This document shows positions 25,135 through 34,534 of a stretch of 39,212 nt of DNA, one piece after another (the first letter of the stretch is position 1; every line of letters begins with the position of its first letter). The stretch comes from Planctomycetaceae bacterium (GTDB taxonomy: Bacteria; Planctomycetota; Planctomycetia; Pirellulales; Pirellulaceae). Made by a program: the position numbers and the translations under genes. The stretch lies in contig SKKK01000343.1 of NCBI GenBank assembly GCA_007121535.1, forward strand, positions 1 through 39,212. The letters are read 5' to 3'. Below the pieces are notes generated by a model that saw only the letters and a list, made by a program, of their open reading frames with translations, made no database searches and had not been told where the DNA came from.

Positions 25135-27114
25135 TCAGTCCGAGATGTGGTAGACCCTGGGCGTGCCGGTTTGTTCCGGCGGCACGGCGGACCCCAACGA
25201 ATTGGATGAAGGGATGGTCGAATAGGCCGCGCCTGATTCCATCCAAGCCTGACTGTAACCGCTGGGTCCGATGATATATTGGTCACACCCGTATTTTTCG
25301 AATTGCCGGATGCGATGAAGGTCCGTCCGTACCGGGCTGCGAAAATCCTGAGCCCGCCGACTCTCCATCCGATTGCCCAGGAAGAATTCTTTATCGGTCG
25401 GCTCGAAGATGTCCGAACCCGGCAGCGGCAGCGTGCAACCGCGTGCCAACGGGTGAGTCAACTCGGGCGTGATGATCACCACCAACTCTTGTTCCGTCGC
25501 TGCGTTGCCCCTGCTGGAAAACAGGGTACCGATGACCGGCAGATCACCCAGCAAGGGAACACGTCGAGCGTTGCTCCGCAGCGTGCTGGTCATCAATCCG
25601 GCCATGGCCAGCGTTTCCCCATCACGCAGCTCGACCGTGGTCCGAAAGGTTCGGGCATCCTGCGCGGATACGTTGCTTCCACCGATGTTTACTTGAGTGG
25701 TTGCGTCCAACGTACTGACCGACCCTGAGATTTGCAGCCGGATGCGATCTCGGTCGGTGATGAACGGTGTGAAACTCAATTGTACCCCGACTTGTTCAAA
25801 GGCGACGCCCTGTCCCACCGCCCCGAAACCGGCCGTCGCCTGCGGGATGGGAACGCGATCGCCGGCGAAAAACGTCGCTGTCTGACCGTTCAAGGCGACA
25901 ACGTTGGGCTCGGCCAAAACGCGCGCGAAGTTTTGCTCTCGCAATGCGTTCAAAGCGAAACGAAAGTCCGGTTTGTTCACCGAAAGGTTGCCGCCGGGCA
26001 GCACGGCGAGTTCTTCGGGTAGTAAGAGCGAGATGAAGCTGATATCGCCACTGCCGCCGATCTCCATATCCGCACCGATCGAACGCACGGCTTCTCGATC
26101 CACCTCTGCCACCGTCACCCGCAAGGTGACTTGTTGTTCTCCGGGGATCTCCAACAGATTGATGATGCCGGCTTGGGCGACGGCCGTCGCGTCCAGCACG
26201 GATCGTCGAGTCGCGGCCAAATCCTCCTGCTCGAAGCGGTCCTGGTCGATGTACAGATTCGTGACCGTCTCCTGGACGCGCGCGTCGCCCAATCGGCCTC
26301 GTTCGCCGCGTCGCGTTTGGGCCAGGATCGTCAGGATTTGCCCGGCTTCGATCGCGTCCTTGGCTTGGCCTCTTACCACCAAACGGTCGCGGACAATCGA
26401 CAGTCGCACGTAGCTGGCCGGGAACAGTTCGGCCAACTGATCTTCCAGTTCCGACAACGTCTCGCGAAACTGCGGATCTTCGAAGACTCGCAAGCGAAAG
26501 CTCATCACCCGTTTGCCGGTATCGGTCGTGGGATCGTTGAACCAGATGGTCAACACGGTCGTCCCCGGCTGTAACCCGACGATGGCGATCTCGGTGTCGG
26601 AAATGATATCCCAGCGAGCGATATTTTCGTCGGGCAGATACAAACGCATTTCCGGCTTGGTCGCCCACTCGGCAAACAACAGAATGCGAGGATGGCCGAC
26701 CAGCAGATTCAGTTCCTGTTGCGGATCGATGATCTGAGGCACGAAGCGGTCGCGTTGCCGAGCCGCTTCCGGAGTCATCGGTTTGGGCAGCAGTTCCTCG
26801 GGCAAGCGGTGCTGAAAGGGCAGCCGCGAAGGCGTTTCGATCAATTCAGGCAGCGGAGCGTCAGCGGCGGGCAGCACCGGCTGGATTGGAACATCGTCCG
26901 ATGCTCGCGGCACGATCGTCGGAGCAACCTGCGGCTGACCCGAGACGCCCTGGGCTCCGACGTGGGGTACCCATGCGTGGAATAGGAACCCCAGGCTCAG
27001 CCACAATAGGCCAACCAGGGGCCGCTCGATCTTCGGAATCCTTCGCGATCGACCGCCGCCGCAGAATATCAGACGCGGTGATCGGAAGAATTTCTGTCTA
27101 GCGGACTCCCCCAT
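25135..27114 (-). CDS. Tad/Flp pilus secretin (CpaC/RcpA-like)
   Basis: A 659-residue outer-membrane channel protein. After a signal anchor (LVGLLWLSLGFLFHAWVP) and a Pro-rich stretch comes the pilus-assembly N-terminal domain (ELNLLVGHPRILLFAEWAT). A BON-like/N1 region (ASYVRLSIVRDRLVVRGQA) follows, then the secretin core (FALNALREQNFARVLAEPN, VVALNGQTATFFAGDRVPI, GVQLSFTPFITDRDRIRLQ, PLLGDLPVIGTLFSSR, ELVVIITPELTHPL). The C-terminal 100 residues are an unusual extension. It heads a minus-strand operon with the Gly-rich lipoprotein and the TPR gene. No motor ATPase or pilin genes are in the window, so the rest of the Tad locus is elsewhere. Confidence 0.9.
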   Translation of the reverse strand: MGESARQKFFRSPRLIFCGGGRSRRIPKIERPLVGLLWLSLGFLFHAWVPHVGAQGVSGQPQVAPTIVPRASDDVPIQPVLPAADAPLPELIETPSRLPFQHRLPEELLPKPMTPEAARQRDRFVPQIIDPQQELNLLVGHPRILLFAEWATKPEMRLYLPDENIARWDIISDTEIAIVGLQPGTTVLTIWFNDPTTDTGKRVMSFRLRVFEDPQFRETLSELEDQLAELFPASYVRLSIVRDRLVVRGQAKDAIEAGQILTILAQTRRGERGRLGDARVQETVTNLYIDQDRFEQEDLAATRRSVLDATAVAQAGIINLLEIPGEQQVTLRVTVAEVDREAVRSIGADMEIGGSGDISFISLLLPEELAVLPGGNLSVNKPDFRFALNALREQNFARVLAEPNVVALNGQTATFFAGDRVPIPQATAGFGAVGQGVAFEQVGVQLSFTPFITDRDRIRLQISGSVSTLDATTQVNIGGSNVSAQDARTFRTTVELRDGETLAMAGLMTSTLRSNARRVPLLGDLPVIGTLFSSRGNAATEQELVVIITPELTHPLARGCTLPLPGSDIFEPTDKEFFLGNRMESRRAQDFRSPVRTDLHRIRQFEKYGCDQYIIGPSGYSQAWMESGAAYSTIPSSNSLGSAVPPEQTGTPRVYHISD

Positions 27115-27260
27115 AAAACCCCTCGCACTCCATATTCACGGAAAGGCGACGCATCAACGTAACGCCCACGTGCGAGGCCCAACCAGTAGCAGTTGTATCG
27201 GTTGAAACGCTTGTTCGGATGAGAAGAACTTTGACGATTCGCGGCACCAATGGACGCAAC

Positions 27261-27426
27261 GGGGGCGGGAGTCGTTTTCGGCCAACAATTGTGTGGGTCC
27301 CGAGCGCTGAGCGGGACCCGACCGGGCCCCCGCTCAGCGCACAGGGGCCACCGGGGGTCGTGAGTCGTTTTCGGAGAAAGTATGGACCATATGGTTGGTC
27401 GTTACCCGAAAACGACTCCCGACCCC
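27261..27426. repeat. GGGAGTCGTTTTCGG inverted-repeat element, copy A
   Basis: The left arm GGGGGCGGGAGTCGTTTTCG and the right arm CCCGAAAACGACTCCCGACC C enclose an inner palindrome (GTGGGTCCCGAGCGCTGAGC ... GCGGGACCC). The same layout occurs at 37949-38074, a short version at 32541-32611 and a single arm at 15378-15402. There is no coding capacity; it resembles a MITE-like or REP-type element between operons. Confidence 0.8.
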
Positions 27427-27461
27427 TTTGAAAAACGCCACACGAATTCGCTTGCCGAACT

Positions 27462-28310
27462 CTACCGAATCTGGGGTTCGATTTGGCAATCTGGGCAAAA
27501 GAATGTGGAACGCTGTGCTTGCACGATGCGCTGGATGACGGTGCGGCGGCACGAACCGCAAAGCTGTCCGGCTCGATCGTAGACGCGATGATGGCTCTGA
27601 TAGCTGCCCGGATCGTTCAAGGCATTGCGATACGTACCATCGGCCAAAGTCGAACCCTCGTATCGGATGGCTTCGGCCAACACCAAGAGCATCGCTTCGT
27701 GCAACCGTTGCCAGTCAACCCCGTTCAACCGATCGCAGGAACTGGCCGGATGGATGCCCGCGACGTGCAAGATCTCCGAAGCGTACAAATTGCCGATACC
27801 GGCGACCGAACGCTGGTCCAACAACGCGACCTTGATCGGGCGGCGGCTACCGGACAGCCGCTGCTGCAGTTGGTTCACGGAAATGGTCAGGGCGTCCGGC
27901 CCCAGCCGATCGGGGCCATAAAGACGGTCCCACTGCTCGGGCAACGCCAATCGCACCGACCCTAATCCGCGACGATCCCAAAACAACAGTTCGGGGACAG
28001 GAACTCCGTCCAACGCTAAACGGAACCGCAGATGTTCTCGGTCCGGCGGGTCTGCCAGCAGAATCAACCCGGTCATCCGCGGTTCGAAGACCACCGCCGC
28101 ACCGCTGTCCAGCCGCAGCGAAACGCGTTTTCCGATCCGGTCAATCGCCTGGATACGCCGCCCCGTCACGCGGCGTCGAAAAGCATCGATCCGTGGCCAG
28201 ACAGCGATGGGCTTCAAGCGGCACCGAGGCCGATCAGCACCGGTAATCGTGGCTCCGACGATCACCGATACGCCGCGACGCATGGTTTCGACTTCCGGCA
28301 ATTCGGGCAT
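27462..28310 (-). CDS. mutM: formamidopyrimidine-DNA glycosylase
   Basis: Removes oxidised purines such as 8-oxoguanine from DNA and nicks the site. The 282 residues begin MPELPEVETMRRG, giving the catalytic Pro2 and Glu3. Lys61 (IGKRVSLRL) matches the catalytic-loop Lys. The C-terminal zinc finger is C251/C254 and C272/C275 (LCGSC ... FFCPDC), with the conserved Arg in QRSTFFC. The helix-two-turn-helix segment VALLDQRSVAGIGNLYASE is intact. Length and all key residues are standard. Confidence 0.96.
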   Translation of the reverse strand: MPELPEVETMRRGVSVIVGATITGADRPRCRLKPIAVWPRIDAFRRRVTGRRIQAIDRIGKRVSLRLDSGAAVVFEPRMTGLILLADPPDREHLRFRLALDGVPVPELLFWDRRGLGSVRLALPEQWDRLYGPDRLGPDALTISVNQLQQRLSGSRRPIKVALLDQRSVAGIGNLYASEILHVAGIHPASSCDRLNGVDWQRLHEAMLLVLAEAIRYEGSTLADGTYRNALNDPGSYQSHHRVYDRAGQLCGSCRRTVIQRIVQAQRSTFFCPDCQIEPQIR

Positions 28311-28334
28311 CCCGGGATTCCTTCCATCCGGCGT

Positions 28335-30110
28335 TCACGCCAAGGCGGCGACCAACAATTGCGTCAGTATCGTCATCATCACCAGTGCTGCAGGATAGGC
28401 GGCTGCATAACTGGTCGCCGGCACATCACAGTCTGTCTTGGTCAGCAGGGCTCCGATCCCGGCGGTCGATGTCATCGCACCACACGTTCCACCCAATACC
28501 TGCAATACGTTCATCCGAAATACGAAACGGGCGAACACAGCCGACACGGACAACGATACAAACGCTACCACCAAGCTCATGACGAACGGCATCACTCCGT
28601 ATTCGCGCAACATCGGGACGAGATGCCCCCCGGCTTGGAAACCGGCCGCGGCCAGAAAGAATGCCAACCCCAATTCCTGAGTCAACATGCGGGCGGCGGT
28701 GGGCATGTAGCCGACGATGCCCAGAAAACGGCCAAAGTGAGCGAACAATAGCCCGGCCAGCAACGGGCCTCCCGCCAAACCCAATTGGAACTCGCCCCAC
28801 CCCGGAATATACACCGGGACCATTCCCAGTAAGATGCCGACGACCAGCCCCAGACCAGCCGACATCAGATCCGTTTCGTGCAGCTTGCGGATTCGATGAC
28901 CGGCCGCCTGCTCGAAGGCCTTCAGTCCGGCCGGTTCGCCGACTGCCGTGACTCGGTCTCCCATGCTGAACGCCGTCGCCGCATTGGGAACGAAAGAGAC
29001 ACCGTAACGTTCGATGCGGGCGATGGTCACCCCGAATCGGCTGCGCAACTTCAATTCGCGCAGCGTACGGCTGATCATCTCGGAACTGGTCACCACCAAG
29101 TCCGCACGGTCGTGGTCGCTGTCGATGACGACGGATCGTTCCGTGCGATGCCCCAGCATGGCGATCAATCGTTCGGCGTGGCGATGGTCGGTGACCAGCA
29201 AGATGATCTGTCCGGCTTGCAGCACGTGGTCGTTCTTGATGGGAACCAGACGGTCTTGTTGCAAGACGCGGGTGATCTGCCACCCGATGCGCTCCGGCAA
29301 CTCCAGTTCGTTCAACAATTTGCCGAAGACCGCCGGATTGGCGATCTCGATCAGGAATCGGCCGATAGTCTTTTTGCCGCGGATCTGCTGTTGCAGCTCG
29401 TATCCGACCATTTCCAAATTGACTCGCAGCAGCCGAGGCACCAACTGGACGAAGACAATCACGGCCATGATCCCCACCGGATAGGCCAACCCGTAACCGA
29501 TGGACACGGCCAACGGTTGGCGCCCCGCTTCATCGACCGCGTGGATCCCGGCCGCCAGCGCCGGCGAACTGGTCAACGCCCCGGCGAATACCCCGGCGGC
29601 CAGATCGCCCGGAATGCCGCTGACGCGAGCCATCAACAGGGCGACCCCGGCGCCTGTCATCACCGTCACCATGCCCAGAAACGCCAACTGTTTGCCCTGG
29701 TCCCGGAACGTCCGAAAGAAGGTCGGACCGGCGCCCAGACCAACGGCATAGACGAACAAGACCATTCCCAACGTCCCCAGGAATTCGGGAAACTTCCATC
29801 CTTGGCCCTCGCCCCAATGGCCGAACAACAGCCCGGCGAACAAAACGCCGCTGGTGCCCAGCGCCATCCCGGCGACCCGTATCGAGCCCAGCCCCATGCC
29901 GACCCCGACGATCAGAAAGCACAGCACCAAGGGCTCCTGCAATGCCCAGTCAGCCACCTGCCATGGCCAATACAAGCCGGAGCCCGACTCCGATGCCTGA
30001 CCAGCCGCCACTCGGCTGATAAACGGCACGAGTACCAGGACCAAACCCAATCCGACAGCAGCCAACGCGCCCCGTCGTCCGAACCTCCCCGCTCGCACAG
30101 ATCTCATCAT
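28335..30110 (-). CDS. AspT/YidE-like transporter with TrkA-C domains
   Basis: A 591-residue membrane protein of the aspartate:alanine antiporter-like family. It has a first membrane half (FPEFLGTLGMVLFVYAVGL, FAGALTSSPALAAGIHAVD), a cytoplasmic region with TrkA-C-like domains at about residues 230-400 (LVPIKNDHVLQAGQIILLV, SMGDRVTAVGEPAGLKAFE), and a second membrane half (GLVVGILLGMVPVYIPGWG, QVLGGTCGAMTSTAGIGAL). The duplicated GALTS/GAMTS motifs are characteristic of the family. The substrate cannot be told; relatives carry amino acids or other organic anions. Its ATG overlaps the stop of the upstream peptidase gene (ATGA), so it may carry products of peptide breakdown. Confidence 0.85.
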   Translation of the reverse strand: MMRSVRAGRFGRRGALAAVGLGLVLVLVPFISRVAAGQASESGSGLYWPWQVADWALQEPLVLCFLIVGVGMGLGSIRVAGMALGTSGVLFAGLLFGHWGEGQGWKFPEFLGTLGMVLFVYAVGLGAGPTFFRTFRDQGKQLAFLGMVTVMTGAGVALLMARVSGIPGDLAAGVFAGALTSSPALAAGIHAVDEAGRQPLAVSIGYGLAYPVGIMAVIVFVQLVPRLLRVNLEMVGYELQQQIRGKKTIGRFLIEIANPAVFGKLLNELELPERIGWQITRVLQQDRLVPIKNDHVLQAGQIILLVTDHRHAERLIAMLGHRTERSVVIDSDHDRADLVVTSSEMISRTLRELKLRSRFGVTIARIERYGVSFVPNAATAFSMGDRVTAVGEPAGLKAFEQAAGHRIRKLHETDLMSAGLGLVVGILLGMVPVYIPGWGEFQLGLAGGPLLAGLLFAHFGRFLGIVGYMPTAARMLTQELGLAFFLAAAGFQAGGHLVPMLREYGVMPFVMSLVVAFVSLSVSAVFARFVFRMNVLQVLGGTCGAMTSTAGIGALLTKTDCDVPATSYAAAYPAALVMMTILTQLLVAALA

Positions 30111-32350
30111 GGCAGCGACCCTGCCGGCAGATGCTCGGCCAAATAATCGGTCAACAGGTTCCGCAAATGCACGACGGTGTTTTCACGTTCGCTGATCGAA
30201 TGGCTGCGACTGGGGTAGGCCATCATCGTGAACTGCTTTTTGTGGCGGATCAGTTCGTCGATCAGCAACTCGGTGATCTGGTAATGCACGTTGTCGTCTG
30301 CCGTGCCGTGGACCAACAACAGGTTCCCTGCCAATTGCTCGGCAAAATGGATGGCGGAACCCTGCGTATAGCCTTCGATATTGTCGTCCGGCAGACCCAT
30401 ATAACGTTCTTGGTAGATCGTGTCGTACAAACGCTGGTCCGCTACCGGAGCCACTGCTACGGCCGTATGGTAAAGCTCGGGGTATTTGAAGATCGCATTC
30501 AAAGCCATCGATCCCCCTCCGCTCCAACCCCAGATGCCAACCCTGTCCGAATCCAGGTACGGACGATCCTCCAGCACCTGCTTTAAGGCCGCCGCCTGCT
30601 CGATGGGCGCCAGGACGCCAACCTGGCGATAGACCACCTTGCGCCAACAGCGCCCGCGCGGCGCCGGTGTGCCCCGGTTGTCAACGCTCATCACCACATA
30701 GCCCCGCTGGGCCAGCATCCGGTGCCAGAGCTGTCCCTTGCCGCCCCAGCGGTCCAGCACGGTCTGCCCGGCCGGTTCGCCGTAAACATAGATCAACAGA
30801 GGATACTTCTTCTGCGAGTCGAAATCGGTTGGCTTCAGGCAGTACCCATCCAGCTCGATCCCGTCGCCGATATCGACTCGGAAGAACTCCACCGGCGACG
30901 AATCCAAGCCGGCCAAACGTTCCGCCAATCGCCGATTATCCACCAGCACCCGCTCGGTCCGGTGTTCCGGCAAGCGAATCAATTCGACTCGCGGCGGCAC
31001 GTCGAACGTCGAATAACGATGAATCGCCCAGCGGCCGTCCGGCGAGAGTTCATAGCTGTGCCAGCCCGGTTGATCCTCGGAAGTCACACGCTGGACCCCG
31101 CCGCCGTCCAAGTCGCTTCGGAACAAGTAGCGTCTGGTCGGATCGTCGGGCGACGCGATGAAGTAGACCTCATTTCGCTCCGCATCGACGTGCAGCAAAC
31201 GGATCATGTCCCAAGCGCCCCGGGTCACCTGCTGCACTTCGCCCGATCGCGAGACCAGATACAGATGACGCCAGCCGCTGCGTTCGCTGATCCACGTAAA
31301 CCGCCCGTCCCCCAAGCAAAACCACTCGTCGTGAATGTCGATCCAAGCTTCGTCCCGCTCGCGAAACAGCTTCGTCACCCGCCCTTCGCCTGCGTCTACC
31401 CGCAGAACATCGTTCGTATTCTGCAATCGGTTCATGTGCTGGATCAGCAGATCGTTCGAGTTGTCCGCCCACCGCATCCGAGGAAGATAGTGGTCGTCGC
31501 TGTGATGGGGGATGTCGATCCACCGAGTCTGTTGATCGGCAATCGTGACCACCCCGATTCGGCTCGTCGCATTTCGCTCACCGGCCTTCGGATACTTGAA
31601 CCTTCGAAGTTGCGGATAAGCGCCCGACGTGTGATCGATCATCACAAATTCCGGCACCTCGGTCGTGTCCAGTTGCCAATACGCGATCGATTCTCCGTTG
31701 GGACTCCAGCGGAAACCGTCCCGCAACCGGAACTCCTCCTCGTGTACCCAATCGAACGTGCCGTTGATCACATCGGTCGATCCATCAGCGGTCAACCGAA
31801 CGATCTCGTGGCCATCGAGAACTTCGCAATACAAATCATTGTCTCGCACATACGCAATTCGATCCCCCGCCGGACAGAACTTGGCGAACATCAGCGAAGC
31901 TGGCCGGGCATCCCCACCCAACTGACGCAACACCCCCGTGGACCGGTCCAACAGCCAATAGTCCCCGCGCGTCCTGCGGCGCCAGACACGCTGCGCATTC
32001 GAGAAGATCAGCACTTTCGACCGGTCATCGGAAAACTGGTACCCATCGATGGCCAGCGGACGGTCCCTTCCGTCGGGCACCAACTGCGACGCCTTCACCA
32101 AAACGGTTCGTTCGCCCGTCTCGGCCTTCCAAGCGACGATATCCCGCCCGCCCGCATCGCCCTCGGCCCGCTCGAGCGTCAGGTAGACATCCGCTTCCAA
32201 CCATTGAGCGGAAAACGAGGCCTCATTGAAATCGCTTGATCCATAAATCCGCTCGACCGTCAGTTCCGAGCGCGCCCAGTCGGTACCAAAGGCTAGACCA
32301 ACAGCCCAAAGGAAGGGCAATAAGCGTAATACGACAAACCGTCGATTCAT
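30107..32350 (-). CDS. S9 family prolyl oligopeptidase, dipeptidyl-peptidase IV type
   Basis: A secreted 747-residue serine peptidase. The signal peptide is MNRRFVVLRLLPFLWAVGL, which is why ATG 32350 is chosen. An eight-bladed beta-propeller follows (FDWVHEEEFRLRDGFRWSP is the DPP4 propeller Glu-Glu region that binds the substrate N-terminus), then an alpha/beta hydrolase. The nucleophile Ser611 is in GWSGGGSM, the Asp is in HGTADDNVHY (about 685) and His717 is in SRSHSIS. It should release X-Pro/Ala dipeptides outside the cytoplasm. It is coupled to the AspT-like transporter gene downstream. Confidence 0.93.
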   Translation of the reverse strand: MNRRFVVLRLLPFLWAVGLAFGTDWARSELTVERIYGSSDFNEASFSAQWLEADVYLTLERAEGDAGGRDIVAWKAETGERTVLVKASQLVPDGRDRPLAIDGYQFSDDRSKVLIFSNAQRVWRRRTRGDYWLLDRSTGVLRQLGGDARPASLMFAKFCPAGDRIAYVRDNDLYCEVLDGHEIVRLTADGSTDVINGTFDWVHEEEFRLRDGFRWSPNGESIAYWQLDTTEVPEFVMIDHTSGAYPQLRRFKYPKAGERNATSRIGVVTIADQQTRWIDIPHHSDDHYLPRMRWADNSNDLLIQHMNRLQNTNDVLRVDAGEGRVTKLFRERDEAWIDIHDEWFCLGDGRFTWISERSGWRHLYLVSRSGEVQQVTRGAWDMIRLLHVDAERNEVYFIASPDDPTRRYLFRSDLDGGGVQRVTSEDQPGWHSYELSPDGRWAIHRYSTFDVPPRVELIRLPEHRTERVLVDNRRLAERLAGLDSSPVEFFRVDIGDGIELDGYCLKPTDFDSQKKYPLLIYVYGEPAGQTVLDRWGGKGQLWHRMLAQRGYVVMSVDNRGTPAPRGRCWRKVVYRQVGVLAPIEQAAALKQVLEDRPYLDSDRVGIWGWSGGGSMALNAIFKYPELYHTAVAVAPVADQRLYDTIYQERYMGLPDDNIEGYTQGSAIHFAEQLAGNLLLVHGTADDNVHYQITELLIDELIRHKKQFTMMAYPSRSHSISERENTVVHLRNLLTDYLAEHLPAGSLP

Positions 32351-32540
32351 CGAAATCGTTTCTCGGAAGGTAGGCATGAAGGATCGCCAACCGGCTAATG
32401 GGTCGTTCGATCCAGGTCCAGGCGGGGCTTCATTTCCAACAGACGCCCAGTATAGCGAGATTGGGGCTTGGAGACACGCCCACACCCCGTTCAGGATCGG
32501 CAAGACCATAGGTGTCGGATTCTGTTGGGTGGCGGGTTAC

Positions 32541-32611
32541 GGGTCGGGAGTCGTTTTCGGGCAAGCCGTTTACCACGTGGTCCCTCTTTACTTGAAAACG
32601 ACTCCCGACCC
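32541..32611. repeat. GGGAGTCGTTTTCGG inverted-repeat element, short copy
   Basis: GGGTCGGGAGTCGTTTTCGG and GAAAACGACTCCCGACCC enclose only about 30 bp, containing a small palindrome (ACCACGTGGT). It lies upstream of both the peptidase gene and tRNA-Cys. The rest of 32351-32776 shows no gene. Confidence 0.8.
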
Positions 32612-32776
32612 TGCGAAACGCGAAATCAATTCATTTGCCGATCCTTCGCTGCCGATGCGACCCCATCCTTGGGGGGAATGAAATGGGACACGCACACACA
32701 AAATCCGAAACAATCCGGACAGTCACGCCTATTGACCGAACCCATTTTGTCCGATACTCTCTTGGTAAGAAGGTTC

Positions 32777-32849
32777 GGCGCCGTGGCCAAGTGGCTTAAG
32801 GCAGCGGATTGCAAATCCGCCATCGGGGGTTCGAATCCCCCCGGCGCCT
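32777..32849 (+). tRNA. tRNA-Cys (anticodon GCA)
   Basis: 73 nt. The acceptor arms GGCGCCG/CGGCGCC pair fully, the anticodon arm is GCGGA-TTGCAAA-TCCGC with anticodon GCA, the T arm is GGGGG-TTCGAAT-CCCCC, and the discriminator base is T, as in bacterial tRNA-Cys. The 3' CCA is not encoded. Confidence 0.95.
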
Positions 32850-32855
32850 CTGGCC

Positions 32856-32894
32856 GTTTTTCCCCATTTTTCTTGCGTTTTTGCGGGGAAAAAC
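32856..32894. terminator. candidate terminator hairpin after tRNA-Cys
   Basis: GTTTTTCCCC (32856-32865) and GGGGAAAAAC (32885-32894) form a 10-bp perfect inverted repeat with a T-rich loop, starting 7 nt after the tRNA. The A/T edges could serve as the uridine tract. Function is inferred from place and shape. Confidence 0.45.
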
Positions 32895-32969
32895 CAGCGT
32901 TTCGGGCATTTCTTCCCGCTCCGGTTTCCCGGCGTCTTCCAGGTGCCGCACGCAGACCGGGCAGGGCGT

Positions 32970-33467
32970 CTAAGGCGTCTTGGATGTCGTGTAGCCGGGC
33001 GTGGGAATACCGGCCGATTGTTCCCGCTCCTGTCGTTGGGCGTCCCTTGTCGTTTCATCCAACCATCGTCGCCGAGCTTCATCCAGATCATCCGGCCGAG
33101 CCGAGTACGCAACATCGAGGAACTCCTTCCAGCGCCACGGTGTTCGGTCTGTCCGGCTGCCTCCGACAGGCCAAAATTCGAAGCTCGCGAGAGGGGCCAG
33201 CCCAGTCGACCAGCACACCTTCCCGCCAAACTTCTTTCCGGGAACCCCGTCCTGTACGATCCGGACCGGCAGCAAAGCGTTGATTCCGTAGGCTTGACGG
33301 CATAACAGGCGGCAGAACTTCTGGCCTGGAGAACGGGGCGAAAGCATAAACTGTTCGTAGCAGCCGGGGCGCTGACGAAAAAAGTTCTCTTCAGCACCAG
33401 GGGGGTGATGGCCCTCGCACCCAGTCGGGCAGAAAGCCCCCCTCAATGCTTGGGGAGCATATGACAT
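32970..33467 (-). CDS. hypothetical Cys-rich protein, possibly degraded
   Basis: From ATG 33467 the protein reads MSYAPQALRGAFCPTGCEG, HHPPGAEENFFRQRPGCYE and SPRSPGQKFCRLLCRQA, a Cys/His-rich segment resembling a small zinc-binding domain found in many planctomycete proteins. The middle is less protein-like. The end (WKEFLDVAYSARPDDLDEA, RRRWLDETTRDAQRQERE) is plausible coding helix. The typical arginine-rich continuation after CRQA is missing, so a frameshift in the middle is likely. Function unknown. Confidence 0.4.
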   Translation of the reverse strand: MSYAPQALRGAFCPTGCEGHHPPGAEENFFRQRPGCYEQFMLSPRSPGQKFCRLLCRQAYGINALLPVRIVQDGVPGKKFGGKVCWSTGLAPLASFEFWPVGGSRTDRTPWRWKEFLDVAYSARPDDLDEARRRWLDETTRDAQRQEREQSAGIPTPGYTTSKTP

Positions 33468-33775
33468 GCATGGCACGTTTGGGAATGTGCTCGGATTGGT
33501 ATTCGCGCACCTATTACCGGGTACGATCGACCGAAAAACCGGCTGGTCCGACGGAGTTTTACGGTTCTTCCGTCGTGTGTTTCGTGGCGGAGGTTGGAAC
33601 AGCTTCGGAAGATTCGCTCGTTCAGCCGATCGTCGAAAGGACTTCGGATCTCGACCCGCTTTCATCGACAGTTGCGATGTCGGTTTCCGTGTTGCCGTCT
33701 CTGTTGTGCAGGAATCGGATGACTGAGAACCAGTTATGGACCGAACAATACTGGCCCCGCCTCCTTCATCAACGA
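33468..33775. other. stretch without a recognisable gene
   Basis: Only short frames antisense to or overlapping their neighbours. No promoter, repeat or RNA feature could be identified between the Cys-rich frame and the aldolase gene. Confidence 0.5.
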
Positions 33776-34534
33776 TCAAAGGCCCGCTTGATCGCGGGCG
33801 GTCACGAGCGACTGGTAGCTTTTGCGGAGGATGGCGAGGTCGGATTCGACGGCAAGCAGGGTGAAGCCCAGCTTGTGAAACGTGCTGGTTTCCGCCGGGT
33901 TGCGAACGAGAATGCCGCACTGCTTTTCCGCAGCCGCTGCTGCGTCCGCGACCTCCATCAAGCAGCCTTGGAAGTCACGCGCGGCTCGCCGTGGGCGGGC
34001 ATCCAGATCGAACTGCAAGTCGGCCGGGCCGACGAACAAGATATCGATCCCGTCGACCTGCGCGATAGCACGTGCGTTTTCCACTCCTTCGGCGGTCTCG
34101 ATTTGAGCCATGATCAACGGCGGCGCGATGGCGTCGGTGGCTGCAAGAGGCCGGATGCCATAGCCGCAGGCACGCACCGACCGGGCGACTCCGCGCTGTC
34201 CGCGAGGCGGATAGTACACCGCTTGCACGCAGACCTGGGCGCGAGCCACAGTGGAAACGTGCGGAACCATGATGCCGTCCGCGCCGCGGTCCAGCACACG
34301 CCCGATCAAGTCGGCATGAGGCGCGCCCACGCGAACCACACCGGCGGCATGCGAGCCGCGGATGGCCTGAAGCTGGCCGAGCAGCGCGTCTTCCGTACCG
34401 CATCCGTGTTCCAGATCGAACAGCAGCCAATCAAACCCGCTGTCGGCCGCCAGTTCGGCGATCACCGGCGAGCCGATCGTCAGCCAAGTACCGAGGTGGA
34501 CGTTGTTTTCACGCAATCGAGCTGATGGTGTCAT
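33776..34534 (-). CDS. HpcH/HpaI family class II aldolase
   Basis: Pyruvate-dependent aldolase of the family that splits 2-keto-3-deoxy sugar acids or 4-hydroxy-2-oxo acids. 252 residues from ATG 34534. Marks are the active-site His43 in LLFDLEHG, Arg68 in VVRVGAP, metal ligands Glu146 (AQIETAEG) and Asp172 (FVGPADL), and the MVPHVST loop. Length and motifs are standard. Its start overlaps the end of the transporter-kinase gene by 26 nt, so the two are co-expressed. This hints at a path of uptake, phosphorylation and aldol cleavage of a sugar acid. Confidence 0.9.
   Translation of the reverse strand: MTPSARLRENNVHLGTWLTIGSPVIAELAADSGFDWLLFDLEHGCGTEDALLGQLQAIRGSHAAGVVRVGAPHADLIGRVLDRGADGIMVPHVSTVARAQVCVQAVYYPPRGQRGVARSVRACGYGIRPLAATDAIAPPLIMAQIETAEGVENARAIAQVDGIDILFVGPADLQFDLDARPRRAARDFQGCLMEVADAAAAAEKQCGILVRNPAETSTFHKLGFTLLAVESDLAILRKSYQSLVTARDQAGL

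Noticed and set aside
28878-32239. Plus-strand frames of 422 and 505 codons opposite the AspT-like and S9 peptidase genes.
   Set aside because: Low-complexity antisense shadows; the minus-strand genes carry complete catalytic and membrane motifs.
33446-34525. Plus-strand frame of 359 codons opposite the aldolase gene.
   Set aside because: Antisense to an aldolase with all active-site residues; no start signal or family features.
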